Assembly: GCF_954871325.1 (NCBI RefSeq) | Contig: NC_088779.1 | Coordinates: 5,644,846-5,708,845 of the forward strand | Origin: Gordionus sp. m RMFG-2023 | Taxonomy: Eukaryota > Nematomorpha > Gordioida > Chordodea > Parachordodidae | Direction: 5' to 3' | DNA: 64,000 bases | Shown here: piece after piece, positions 1 through 37,700 of the stretch | Layout of the letters: every line of letters starts with the position of its first letter | Numbering within the stretch: position 1 is the first letter of the stretch | Program-made: the position numbers and the translations under genes | The notes under the pieces: model-generated | What the model was told of the DNA's origin: nothing | The model's input: only the letters and a program-made list of their open reading frames with translations | The model's database searches: none

Positions 1-1387
1 CAAATACAAAAATACGTTTATATTTGAAACTTTGGCATAATTTGTGCAAATTCTTAGTGTCGTTTTTCCTAAATTTTTAAAGTGAGCTCGGATTCATTTT
101 TTATGATATAAAAGAGGAGCAAAATTTCTTGACAATACATTTGGAAAAAAAGGAGATTATAAAATAAATATTTATCTTACAAATTATCATTTGAAAATTT
201 GCAAGGTAGCATTTCAAAATCGAATTTTATAATAAGTTTAGAAAATGTCAGAAAGTAAGACTCGTAGAAATAATATAAATAACCCGTATGTTCCTCGAGC
301 TCTGAGGAATAAAGTTTAAGATTTATTAGGATTCGAATGTGTAAAGGGGAAGAATGTATAAAAGGATATTTTTCTGCTTTAAATATTACACTGTCCAATT
401 ATGGTGTTCATGTGCATTTTAGCCATTATTCCAAAAAAATAAAATAAACAACAATAGTTACATTGTGGAGTTAAGTGAGTATTATGATTCTAATGAAAAA
501 AATAAATAATATTATCAATAATATGAATACATTTATTAAAATATATAATAAATACAAAAAAATATATATAAATATATATACAAATTTTAAGATAGAACTT
601 TAATTTTTATCTATTTAAAAAAAGAAAATAAATAATTTTACCGGGGTCATTTTTTTTTCAATATAAAAATAAATAAATTAAAGTGAGATATAGATTAATG
701 ATTATAGAAAAATTAAATTTAAAAATTTAGAAATAAAAGTGTTTTTGGTTATTTAGCAATGGCATGTATTATTATAAGAGTACGCAAAAAAAGGGGGAGT
801 AAAGATATAAGCTATCCACCCCCCCCCCCCATACATAGAAAAAAAATCGTAATGGCATCATATTATATCGAATTAAATGATGGATCGGATAGACTACGAG
901 TAAATTATTCAAAAAAAAGAGAATGGAAACTTTTGCTAAAGGGTTCAGATTTTATGGAAAGAAACAAAAAGTGAAATACAAATTTCCTTGGCACGAATGG
1001 GAAAATACTAACTTATGAATACAACATATAAAACATTTTTTATAAACACCCTCCCAACCTTTCCAAAAATAATATACTGTGATTTTGTTTTGTTTAACTT
1101 CCGTATTTTGCTTATAATTTTGAAAAGTAAACTATCAAAAAAAATCAAACGACAGGTGGTATTATTTTATATTAACAATTAATTTTTTTTTATCCAAATT
1201 AATTCGCAAGTCAAAACTAAGATATGACAAAAAATATTTACACTAAAAAAAGGATGAATATCAAATATTTTAATTTTTTTTATAAATGTGCTGTGCGATT
1301 GGTGATTCTATTTACTTTAATATGTTTTTTTACTCTTCAAATACGACATATAAATTATATAGTATTATATTATTTATTTATTTTTTA
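1..1387. other. AT-rich sequence downstream of ACBD3
   Basis: Homopolymer-rich AT sequence with no supported gene. A 71-codon plus-strand frame at 759-974 contains a C tract and resembles no family I know. AATAAA hexamers for ACBD3 sit at 1373-1382 on the minus strand. Confidence 0.5.
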
Positions 1388-25974
<24,587 letters not shown>

Positions 25975-28427
25975 TTCAGAGATTTATTAACATGTGTTAC
26001 GAATTTTGATCCACAAGGTACATATTATATTTTCTTACTGTTTTTCTTCTATTTTTTAAATTATTTAGTTTTCACTCTAGAAAGTTAAATTAATTCTTAA
26101 CTGTAAATTCTATCCCCCCCTTATTTCTTTTATTTTTGTTTCTCCTTGTTTCTTTTGTTTTCCCATCTTCTTTTATTTTGTTATGAAATTAATATATTAT
26201 ACCTTATTTTTATATTGCATTTGAAACTGGTTCTTACCAGTTTCATGAATGATTATATCGCGATTAAATAACAACTTTGTCTTTCCCCCTTTGTTTTAAA
26301 AATTATAAAGGTGGAAAACAAAACACCATTAATCATTTAATATTTTTTTTTTGTAATAGAATTTCTTTTTTTTAATTGTAATTTCTCTGATTCGAATAAA
26401 CTTTAAAACTTACGTTGTCCAAGTGATTCCATGACTAAATCGATAAAACCCGGCCCCCTGGATCCAGTCATTGACCATCCCGGACCCCCGATCACGGACT
26501 GTATTATTCCCCTTCAGACTGGGAGACCCATCGGTCCAAACCCAACATAACAATATTCAAATATATGTCACAATAAGCTAATAAATATAAAAATCACTTA
26601 TGATCACATCTGTAGTATTATTTAACTTTTATAAATGGAGATATATATCTTTAATATGTTTCACATTTTAGAATAAGTATATAAAGAAAAGTATTTGTCC
26701 AAACAGTTAATTTAGTGATGATAAAATGCAGTTATTTTTATAGGCCTATCCTATTTCCTAAGATGGGTCCGTAAGTGAGGTTTCTTGGGATTAATATTGT
26801 AGGTTTAGATTCACTTATTGAAGACATTTGGCTATGTTATAATTTTGGTTTCAAGATTAACACTAGTGATCTGCACCAGGCCTAGATTTTCAAGCATATC
26901 AAAAGAACGATATTTTTTTATTTGTCGAAAAAATATAGCAGACATAAAAAATATATATTGACGCCTTTTTCTTGCAAGAATTATAAAATATTATATCAAT
27001 TTCACATTGAATGATCATATTTAAAAATTTACACCGTTTTTAAAAAATATTAGCTTACCCATTCGGAACCTGAAATTATTTATAAATAGGTCCGGCCTGA
27101 AACTGATCTCTTCACTACAAATAAAATATTGACCTCGCCCATCCCGAGAATAATTTGTTTCTTCCAACTCCTTAACATTTAGTGAGCAAAATCAACATCG
27201 ATCCTAAAAAATTTGATTCATTACCGATAGATGCAGATAAATAATTCAATTCTTAAAATCGGGGAATAGCCACTAATAACAGACGAATTCTGTAAAACGG
27301 TTTAAAATCTATAATTTACTTTTATTTGATTTTAATTACTAATATTTTTTTTAAGAAAGTTTTATTTCCTGCAATAAGAGAAAAGTATCCTACAAACAAG
27401 CAAAGAAAGCCACAATGATAAAAACTGCGCCAATAAAAACAATATTTCTCTACGTAAAACGATAATTTATCAAAATAAATGTACTATAAATTTTTATTGC
27501 TGGAGATATTTATATAAAATAATTATAATATTTAAGCATAATATATAACAATATACCAAAAAAAATTTTTTATTTGTAATATAGCAAATATTCACACAAT
27601 TCATGAACAGTTGTAATAGTTGGTAAATACATCGAAAAACCATATATCTAATATAATAGGCGATAAAAACTTACAGCATACATATAATCAACATTTAAAA
27701 TTATATTATAAAAAATTTTAAAAGAATATAAAATAAATAATATTTTTAAAAAGTATGTCGTTATAATTGCAATGATAATAATAAGGTTTACATTTGAATT
27801 GATTTACAAAATATATATATTTTTTTTTAAATTAAATTTTAAAAAATTAAGTAGACGTGACGCGGGAAATAAATTTAAATATCAAAAATTCTATAACTTT
27901 CATTCATACATCTACCAATCCTAAGATATCTTAAAAATTAGCTATCCAAAAACGAGTATTAATATAGTATTCGTACTCGTTTAGGCTTATTTGCGCTTCG
28001 CAGTCTATCTGAGAGTAGTTTTTATTTACGGCAGGGTCATGGATAGGCAAATAAATTTGTAAAAAAAATTGAAATAAGACATCCTCAATCATTTATTCTT
28101 TATACGCTTCAAACGTCCATGATTCAAAATATAAACTAGCTAGCACAAATCTATCAGAATAATAATTTGAAATATACATTATATAATATGAGTGATTTAA
28201 GCACTAAAATGTCTCCTTTAAAATATTAATAACTAATAAAACTGGTTAAAAAAACTGTTTTTTCTTTATATCAAAAAATATATTAAATATTTTGGTTTAA
28301 TGGGGCTTCATATCTTTTTAAAGTTGATAAATTGAAAATGTTCCCTTCTCCTATTTATCATAATTATTAAATTTTTAGGAAAAATTCCGGGATAAGAAAG
28401 ATTTTAAAAAAAAGACTCCATTTTTCT
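25975..28427. other. Intergenic region between ACBD3 start and MTMR2 stop
   Basis: Contains the ACBD3 promoter on the minus strand, not resolved into elements. A GC-rich island at about 26445-26540 (CCCGGCCCCCTGGATCC, TCCCGGACCCCCGATCACGG) matches no feature I recognise. A second patch at about 27975-28045 is similarly unexplained. AATAAA on the minus strand at 28092-28097 is a candidate poly(A) signal for the myotubularin gene. Confidence 0.45.
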
Positions 28428-28754
28428 TCAAAATGAAGATTGGGTCCAGGGAGATCCATCAAAATTGATTCCGCTACCGTTGGTATTATTATTATTAATT
28501 TCTCTGTTATTTCCGTTATAACTCCGGTTACCGTTTCTGTCATGATGGTGTGGAATATTTTCGAAATCCTGATTTTCCTCGTGGGTATTATGATCGTGAT
28601 TATCCGAATGATTCGATTGGTTTACCTCATCGACCTTGGGGGAAGTCAATTTCAAATGCTCTAGGTGCTTTAATTTTTCCGTCAACTCGATCACCTCCCG
28701 CTCAAGTTCCCGTTTCATCACGTTCAATTGTTTGTAGCGAGCTTGTACTGGTTC
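28428..28754 (-). CDS. MTMR2: MTMR2 last exon: coiled coil and stop
   Basis: Begins [20 protein letters not shown], continuing as a heptad-like helix ([16 protein letters not shown]) equivalent to the dimerising coiled coil of MTMR2 ([20 protein letters not shown]). A His/Asn-rich tail follows, ending PWTQSSF, where the family often has a C-terminal PDZ-binding motif; -SSF would fit a class I motif only loosely. Confidence 0.88.
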   Translation of the reverse strand, partial: EPVQARYKQLNVMKRELEREVIELTEKLKHLEHLKLTSPKVDEVNQSNHSDNHDHNTHEENQDFENIPHHHDRNGNRSYNGNNREINNNNTNGSGINFDGSPWTQSSF

Positions 28755-31700
28755 CTAATATTTGTGGAGAAATAATTGATTTTTTTTTTTAATTTTTTCT
28801 CTATTTCTATTTTTACTATTTTTTTCTTCCAAAGATGATCGTTAATTTATATTTTAATAAATTCATTTTATTTATTTCTCTATCTATATAATTAGTTTTT
28901 TTCTAAGAAAGTATCATATCAATGTCGGCAAGTTATGCAAATATATTTTGGCAAATTTTCTTTAAAGCATTTAATTAGGCAATTTAATGACTTTTTTTCC
29001 CGTTTATAAACAACTTTATAAGTGGCGGATAGCGTATATAAAATATCAGAGACAGAAAATGCTTTCATAAAGATACACGGGCTGCGACGCCCCGACCTCG
29101 AATTCTACCCTAAATTATAATTTTTCTAGCTTAAATCATTACTCAGACCTCCATATAATAATTTAATTTTAACATTTACTTGACATTTTGTGTAGGGATT
29201 CCATCTCAGGTAATAAGAGTCCCAAAATTCTAAATGCCTTATAGTTACGATGGGATATAGAATTAAGTTTGGTAAATAAGGGTTGTAGAAAGGATTGGTG
29301 AAATCTTCCAGGCTGGAATTAATGGCAGACCACAAGGAATACGTGTTTTGGGTCACCTTCTATAATATTTATTATTTAATTTGTTTTTTTTTTGAAAAAG
29401 ACAAGATTTATTATATTGAAAATGATTTATAAAACAAAGTTAACTTTAACTAATCCATGACAACCTAATGCGGTAGTATAGTCAATTTAAAAAAAATTAA
29501 TTACCAATTCGTTAACCCTTTCCTTCTCCGTATTTCCTAGAAAGGTGCCGTACAAACAAGCGTACAGATTGTCAAGGATATAAATGAGCAGGGTTTCGTC
29601 GAATTCGAAAGCGGCAGGAAATTGACGTGTAAGTTGATAGACGCAGTCGATGAATTGCAAAAATATGGGAGACACTTCGGAAGGTTTGTTCTATAAAAAA
29701 AATTTATTATTTTTTTGATTAAAAAGAAGAAAAAAATGAATAAAGTCCACAAGTAGATCAAATTACGAAACTTAATTCGTATGTTTTGTGATCTTTCTAG
29801 AAGAAAGATGAAAAGTAAAGAAAAGGTGGAAAAAAGAGAGGAAAAAAATATAATTGCGGTATCATAATCTATGAAACGATAAGGCGGGGGTAGGGAGGGG
29901 TGGTTAGTTTTTTTTATTGGGATAAATAGTAGGAATTCTTCATTTTAAATATTCTTTCCCCCCTGCCCTCAATTGCTTGATGTTTAATTTTCTTTTTAAA
30001 ACTCAATTCTCACGTCTCCGTAATCTATCTCTTTCAAATACAACCGTTTTTCTTGTACATAAGTTTATAAATGATATTCTCATTATTTTTTAGACTTTAT
30101 TTTTGCCGGTTTTGTGATCGGTCGATTTGATGGAATTAAGGCTGTTGTTACTCATGGTAATCTTTTTTCCGTTGGCGGCCTTGGGAGAAGAAATGTCTAA
30201 GCTTCTCGGAGAAAAGCCGCTGTTATTCTTAGAACTACTATTGTCCAGGGGAGAAAACGATTGAGGAGAATATTTTTTGGAGTATTCATTGTTGTTGGTC
30301 AAGTTGTTTTGCGAGAGTTGATGGGTTGCCGTCGTCGATTGACTTTGATTCGTGTTGTTGTGGGAATGGGGAGGGTTATTGTAATTGTCATAGCCGTGGG
30401 ATAATCTCTGTGTGGGTAAGTTTTTTTTTAAAAAAAAAGATGAAATATTGGACCTGTAACATGTACACTTTTATAGTATAGGTATATGAATTGGTATAAG
30501 ATTAGTCGTTTTCCACTAAAAACCGATTATATTTTATATGCCAATCAGAACCTTCTTTAAAATCATATTTATTAATTTCTTTAAAGTAAATACCGTGGTA
30601 ATTTAAAAGCAGAAAACTTCCCTCCTAAAACTTTGTTCAACGATACGTCATATAATACCTAATCGGGAGACAAAAGGAAGTGTTTTAAAAAATTATTTTT
30701 TCTTTTTACACACAAAGGGCTATTTTTATATGAGGATTAAATTTGTACACCATTACACGACACTAATTCAACTGCGCATAACCGAATATAAAAACAAAAA
30801 TTCTCTACTGTGCTCAATAATTATTCTTAACCTCTGGGGATGGAGATGCATTTATTATAATCATGCAGTTTATAAGTTTTAAAAAAAACTATAGCCCAAT
30901 ATCTTGCTTACTCCTGGCTAGTGATGCAAAATCGTTACATTTGAGCTGATTTTTATAACTCAATATTTTAGCCAGAATAATCAAGCACAAGTCTCGAGAT
31001 TTCCCTAATATATGCCCAAACCTTTGTGGTATATATGGGTAAAATCTTCAGGCTTGCTTATTATTTCTTTGGATAAAATATTGAGTTGGCCGATTTTAAT
31101 CATAACTAATTTAAAATATTTATCTTAGGTGTTAGGAATTATTACTCCCCCCCCCCCCCACCACATATTAAATAAAAGCTAACAGTAGCGTCACCGCAGG
31201 GGAAGGGAAGGAACTAGAACCCCCCCCCCCCCCGAAAATTATTAAATTCCGTTTTTATTTAAGTTGAGCATTAGGAGATAGTAATGGCTAATGACGGCAA
31301 TGAAAACAAGCCCTAATATCTGTATTTTGGTAGGGTCGGGTATAGCTTTTTTTTTTGCACAAACTTGGATTAGAATCCGATACGTAACACAGAATCTAAC
31401 AACAATGCTTATTTTTGAATGACGTTTATGGTTCTTCTTTTTTTAATACACATTTCTAAATGACACCTATCTCTTTATTCATTGCCATCTGTCTATAAAG
31501 CCTTAGACATATTCAGCCCAAGAAACCCTTTAAATAATAGGGCAGGTATTCTCGAAACGGCTCGGTTTAGCCGATTCTTAGAAATGGCTATTTAGGTTTT
31601 AACCAAAGTATTATAACCTAAGCCTCTACATTCTGTCAGATGTCCAACCCTTTCTACCAACTGTGGGCGAAATCTCCAAGCTTGGATAATTTGCTTTTGG

Positions 31701-34700
31701 CAAAAATCTTGATTTAGCCGAAAAACAAAGACATGTGGCTCGTTAGATATTTAAAAAAATTATTTTCTTGTTGCAGATATAACAAAAAAAATTTTGATTT
31801 TTTTTTAAACATTACAAATAAATTGAATTTTGGTCTCAATTTATGAATTTATTTTTGTTTTGAAATTATGTATAAAATTAAATATATTAATAATAATCAG
31901 AGACCTGCAGGCCCGAGGCCCGGATTTTAATTTTTTTTATATATATCCGGGCAGGGCCAGGCCGTATATTTTAAAACCAAATTTTGAAATCGTCATTATT
32001 AGCTATATAAAGATCAAAAATAAATAAAAAATATTTTTAAAAAATCCGAACCGACCTGAAAATTTTTTTAAAAACAAACCCGGGCCGGGCTGAAAATAAT
32101 TTTTGAAAAAAAAAATCCGGGCCGGGGGTCTCTGAATATAATATATAATCATAATATAACCAAAAAACAATAAAATATATCTGATCACAGTTGAAATTCA
32201 CGGTGAAGTATATAAAAATTATTGCCGCGAATTCGCTCAAACGGTGAATGCCGGGCTACTTAGAAAGACGTCAAATATAAGAAACAGGAAATAAACTTTT
32301 CGACATTTGGGGAACTTTGAAAGACATTTTTTTTAAAAAAATTAGAACCGCTAGCTAACTCAACGTTTGACAAATTTCATAAATTTAGATTAAAAATCCT
32401 AAATTATTTCTTGGACATACTTCATTCGATATAAAAAATATTCATGAAATTTGATTACAATTTTCGACATTTGGGGAACTTTGAAAGACATTTTTTAAAA
32501 AAAAATTAGAACCGCTAGCTAACTCATTAAAAATAAACGTTTGTAAAATTTCATAAAATTTAGATTAAAAATCTTAAATTATTCCTTGGACATACTTCAT
32601 TCGATATAAAAAATATTCATGAAATTTGATTACAATTTTCGACATTTGGGGAACTTTGAAAGACATTTTTTAAAAAAAAAATTAGAACCGCTAGCTAACT
32701 CATTAAAAATAAACGTTTGACAAATTTCATAAATTTAGATTAAAAATCCTAAATTATTCCTTGGGCATACTTCATTCGATATAAAAAATATTCATGAAAT
32801 TTGATTACAAATTTTTTTTTTCATTCAAACAAACCAACAGATGCTAATTAGGGCTAAAAAAAATTGGATAATGAGATTCTGGCAATACAATTTATCTTCT
32901 TTTCTCCTTATTTTTTTAAAACACAATAATTTTAGAAATATTAATTTAATCATTTACATTTAGTTACACCCTTCTGAGGATTTTATTTGGGAAATTTTAA
33001 AAAAAATTAACATTAAAAAATGGCGATTATTGATTTATTACGCTCTTAAAAACGATAATATAGTAGAAAAAAATTAAAATTTTGAATCCTTTTTTCAATT
33101 AATATAAACATTGACCCTTATCTTTGCAGTGTAGGTATAAGATAACCACTAATGCGGTATGTGATATATGACTGCTTTGTATTTTTAACTATATCTTGCC
33201 AATAAATAAAATAAAAAATTTATTTTTTATACCAATTTTATGTCCAGTTTTTTAATTATGATTTAAATATATATATTTTTTTTTATCAATTCAAAAATTC
33301 TTAAACCAGGAACCAAGCCCGAGTTCAAAAATATTTCACTGAACCAAACCCGAACCGAACCCACCTTTAGAAAAATTTGTAAAGGAAAATTTTTAGATAT
33401 TTTGAATCCTTTTTTTAAATTATTCTTTGTTTATAATATTCTCCTCATCTAATATAAACATTAACCGTAATCATTGTAGTATAGCCATAAGATAACCACT
33501 AATGCGGTATGAGGACTTCACATAAATATTATAAACAAAATATCAAAAAAAATAATTTACTAAATTTTTTGCTACTAATAACGCCACCTTGTGGATTAAA
33601 AAATATTTTCTTAAGATTTTTAAAAATTATTTTTTTTTTAGTTAAAATTATTATTATTAAATATAATATGATTTTCAAATATAATCTAAGATCTTATAAT
33701 TCGTAAATTTTAATTGACATGAATAATCATTCATAATATTATAATAAAAATTAGGTCATAAAGAAATATAAACACTACTATATAGAATTAATTTTAGATA
33801 TATTAAAATGTATATCGTAATTAAAATAACCTAAAAGCTTTTATGAAATTTCTTGCATTATCTGTAAGACATTATAATTTTTATGTTATATTATTATAAT
33901 ATAGTAATTTATGTATTATGATCATGTTTAGTGTTGCGTAATCGGCTAAAAACTACGCCTAAGCCTAATAAGGCTAAGCCTAAAAATCGGCTAAGCCTAA
34001 TTAGGCTAAGCCTAAAAATCGGCTAAGCCTAAAAATCGGCTAAGCCTAATTAGGTAAGCCTAAAAATCGGCTAAAACTAAAAATCGGCTAAGCCTAATTA
34101 GGTTAAGCCTAAAAATCGGCTAAGCCTATATAAATCTGCTAAAAATTAGTCAAAATTCTGCATCGATGCTTAGTATTAATTATTATTTATTTATTTTAGT
34201 AAAATAATTTATTTTATTTATATTTAATGTAAATATTTTATTATTATCAACAAATAAACATGATATGATTTAATATTTTTTATTTATATTATTATATTTT
34301 CAAATGAAAATAAATTTATTTATTTGATGTTATTTTAATAAAAAAAATAATATGCTGCTATATTGTAAAAATGTAATATTCTTTATAATATAATTTATTA
34401 GTGATTTTCACAATCTTCTTTGTAAATACATCTTTTATTGAGGAATTATATTGTAAATTTTATTAGATAAATAAACAATCTTTTAGGTGAAATCTTTTAT
34501 CATTTTTTTAAAATTATCTATTTATTATTAAATAAGGTGGATTTTATGAAACTTTTTTGATGTTATTTTATATGATCTTTTTAAGGATAATATTTTAATG
34601 TGACAATTGTCATAATCGTTATTTTATAAGTTTTTTGAATTTTTTTGAAGAAAATAGGTTAAAATAAGTATTAATAACATGTGTAAATATAAATTTAGTG

Positions 34701-37700
34701 AAGATGTACCAAAGAAAAGTGATAATTGTCATAATCGTTATTTTTAAAGTTTTTTGAATTTTTTTGACGATAATATGTTAAAATAAGTATTAATAACATG
34801 TTTAAATAAAAATTTAGTGAAGATGTACCATAGAAAATTGACAATTGTCATAATCGTTATTTTTAAAGTTTTTTGAATTTTTTTGAAGAAAATATGTTAA
34901 AATAAGTATTAAAAACATGTTTAAATAAAAATTTAGTGAAGATGTACCATAGAAAAGTGACAATTGTCATAATCGTTATTTTATACGTTTTTTGAATTTT
35001 TTTGAAGAAAATAGGTTAAAATAAGTATTAAAAACATGTTTAAATAAAAATTTGGTGAAGATGTACCAATGAAAAGTGACATTTGTCATAATAGTTATTT
35101 TATAAGTTTTTTGAATTTTTTTGAAGAAAATAGGTTAAAATAAGTATTAATAACATGTGTAAATATAAATTTAGTGAAGATGTACCAATGAAAAGTGGCA
35201 TTTGTCATAATCGTTATTTTTAAAGTTTTTTGAATTTTTTTGAAGAAAATATGTTAAAAAAAGTATTAAAAATATGTTTAAATAAAAATTTAGTGAAGAT
35301 GTACCATTGAAAAGTGACAATTGTCATAATCGTTATTTTATACGTTTTTTGAATTTTTTTGAAGAAAATAGGTTAAAATAAGTATTAATAACATGTTTAA
35401 ATAAAAATTTAATGAAGATGTACTCTAAATAAGAGACAATTGTCATAATCATTATTTTTCAAGTTTTTTGATTTTTGTTGACGAAAATATGTTAAAATGA
35501 GTAATAATAACATGTTTAAATAAAAATTTAGTGAAGATGTATTATAGAAAAGTGACAATTGTCATAATCGTTATTTTTAAAATTTCTTTGATGTAAATGG
35601 GTAAAAATATAGATTGTAAAATTAAAATTGCCTGAGTATATGGCATAGAAAAACATATGGTAATAATAGATTCTTCCCCAAAAACAGGAGCAAATTGGCA
35701 TTTTATTACATTTGTTCATCGGGTCAGAAATTAATATGCAAAATTTATATCATAATATCTAATCCTAAGTTAGAAATTTTTATTTTTTTACCAATTTTCA
35801 CCAGACAATCTTGTTTAAAATTTGGGTAAACTTTTTTTTCTATTTTAAAATCAATATCGATGCAAGTTAACTATTTTCGTCAAAAAAAATCAAAAAACTT
35901 TAAAAATAACGATTATGACAATTGTCGCTTATCTAGAGTACATCTTCACTAAATTTTTATTTAAACATGTTATCAATACTTATTTTAAAATATCTTTGTC
36001 AATAAAATTCAAAAAACTTTAAAAATAACGATTATGACAATTGTCACTTTTCATTGGTACATCTTCACTAAATTTATATTTACACATGTTATTAATACTT
36101 ATTTTAACATATTTTCGTCAAAAAAATTCAAAAAAATTAAAAATAACAATTATGACAATTGTCACTTTTCTATGGCACATCTTCACTAAATTTTAATTTA
36201 AACATGTTTTTAATATTTATTTTAACATATTTTCTTCAAAAATATTCAAAAAACTTTAAAAATAACAATTATGACAAATGTCACTTTTCATTGGTACTTC
36301 TTCACTAAATTTATATTTACACATGTTATTAATACTTATTTTAACATATTTTCGTCAAAAAAATTCAAAAAACTTTAAAAATAGCGATTATGACAAATGT
36401 CACTTTTCATTGGTACATCTTCACTAAATTTATATTTACACATGTTATTAATACTTATTTTAACATATTTTCGTCAAAAAAATTCAAAAAACTTTAAAAA
36501 TAGCGATTATGACAATTGTCAGTTTTCTATGGTACATCTTCACTAAATTTATATTTACACATGTTATTAATACTTCTTTTAACATATTTTCGTCAAAAAA
36601 ATTCAAAAAACTTTAAAAATAACGATTATGACAATTGTCACTTTTCTATGGTACATCTTCACTAAATTTATATTTACACATGTTATTAATACTTATTTTA
36701 ACATATTTTCGTCAAAAAAATTCAAAAAACTTTAAAAATAGCGATTATGACAATTGTCACTTTTCATTGGTACATCTTCACTAAATTTATATTTACACAT
36801 GTTATTAATACTTATTTTAACATATTTTCGTCAAAAAAATTCAAAAAACTTTAAAAATAACGATTATGACAATTGTCACTTTTCTATGGTACATCTTCAC
36901 TAAATTTATATTTACACATGTTATTAATACTTATTTTAACAAATTTTCGTCAAAAAAATTCAAAAAACTTTAAAATTAACCATTATGACAATTGTCACTT
37001 TTCATTGGTACATCTTCACTAAATTTATATTTACACATGTTATTAATTCTTATTTTAACATATTTTCGTCAAAAAAATTCGAAAAACTTTAAAAATAACG
37101 ATTATGACATTTGTCACTTTTCTATGGTACATCTTCGCTAAATTTATATTTACACATGTTATTAATACTTATTTTAACAAATTTTCGTCAAAAAAATTCA
37201 AAAAACTTTAAAATTAACCATTATGACAATTGTCACTTTTCATTGGTACATCTTCACTAAATTTATATTTACACATGTTATTAATTCTTATTTTAACATA
37301 TTTTCGTCAAAAAAATTCGAAAAACTTTAAAAATAACGATTATGACAATTGTCACTTTTCATTAATACATCTTCACTAAATTTGTATTTACACATGTTAT
37401 TAATACTTATTTTAACATACTTCCTTCAAAAAAATTTAAAAAACTTATAAAAGAACGATTATGACAATTGTCACATTAAAATATTATCCTTAAAAAGATC
37501 ATATAAAATAACATCAAAAAAGTTTCATAAAATCCACCTTATTTAATAATAAATAGATAATTTTAAAAAAATGATAAAAGATTTCACCTAAAAGATTGTT
37601 TATTTATCTAATAAAATTTACAATATAATTCCTCAATAAAAGATGTATTTACAAAGAAGATTGTGAAAATCACTAATAAATTATATTATAAAGAATATTA

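Noticed and set aside
759-974. 71-codon plus-strand frame with a proline run
   Set aside because: The prolines come from a C homopolymer; no splice context, family motif or neighbouring exon supports it.
28440-28792. Two overlapping plus-strand frames
   Set aside because: They are antisense shadows of the last MTMR2 exon.
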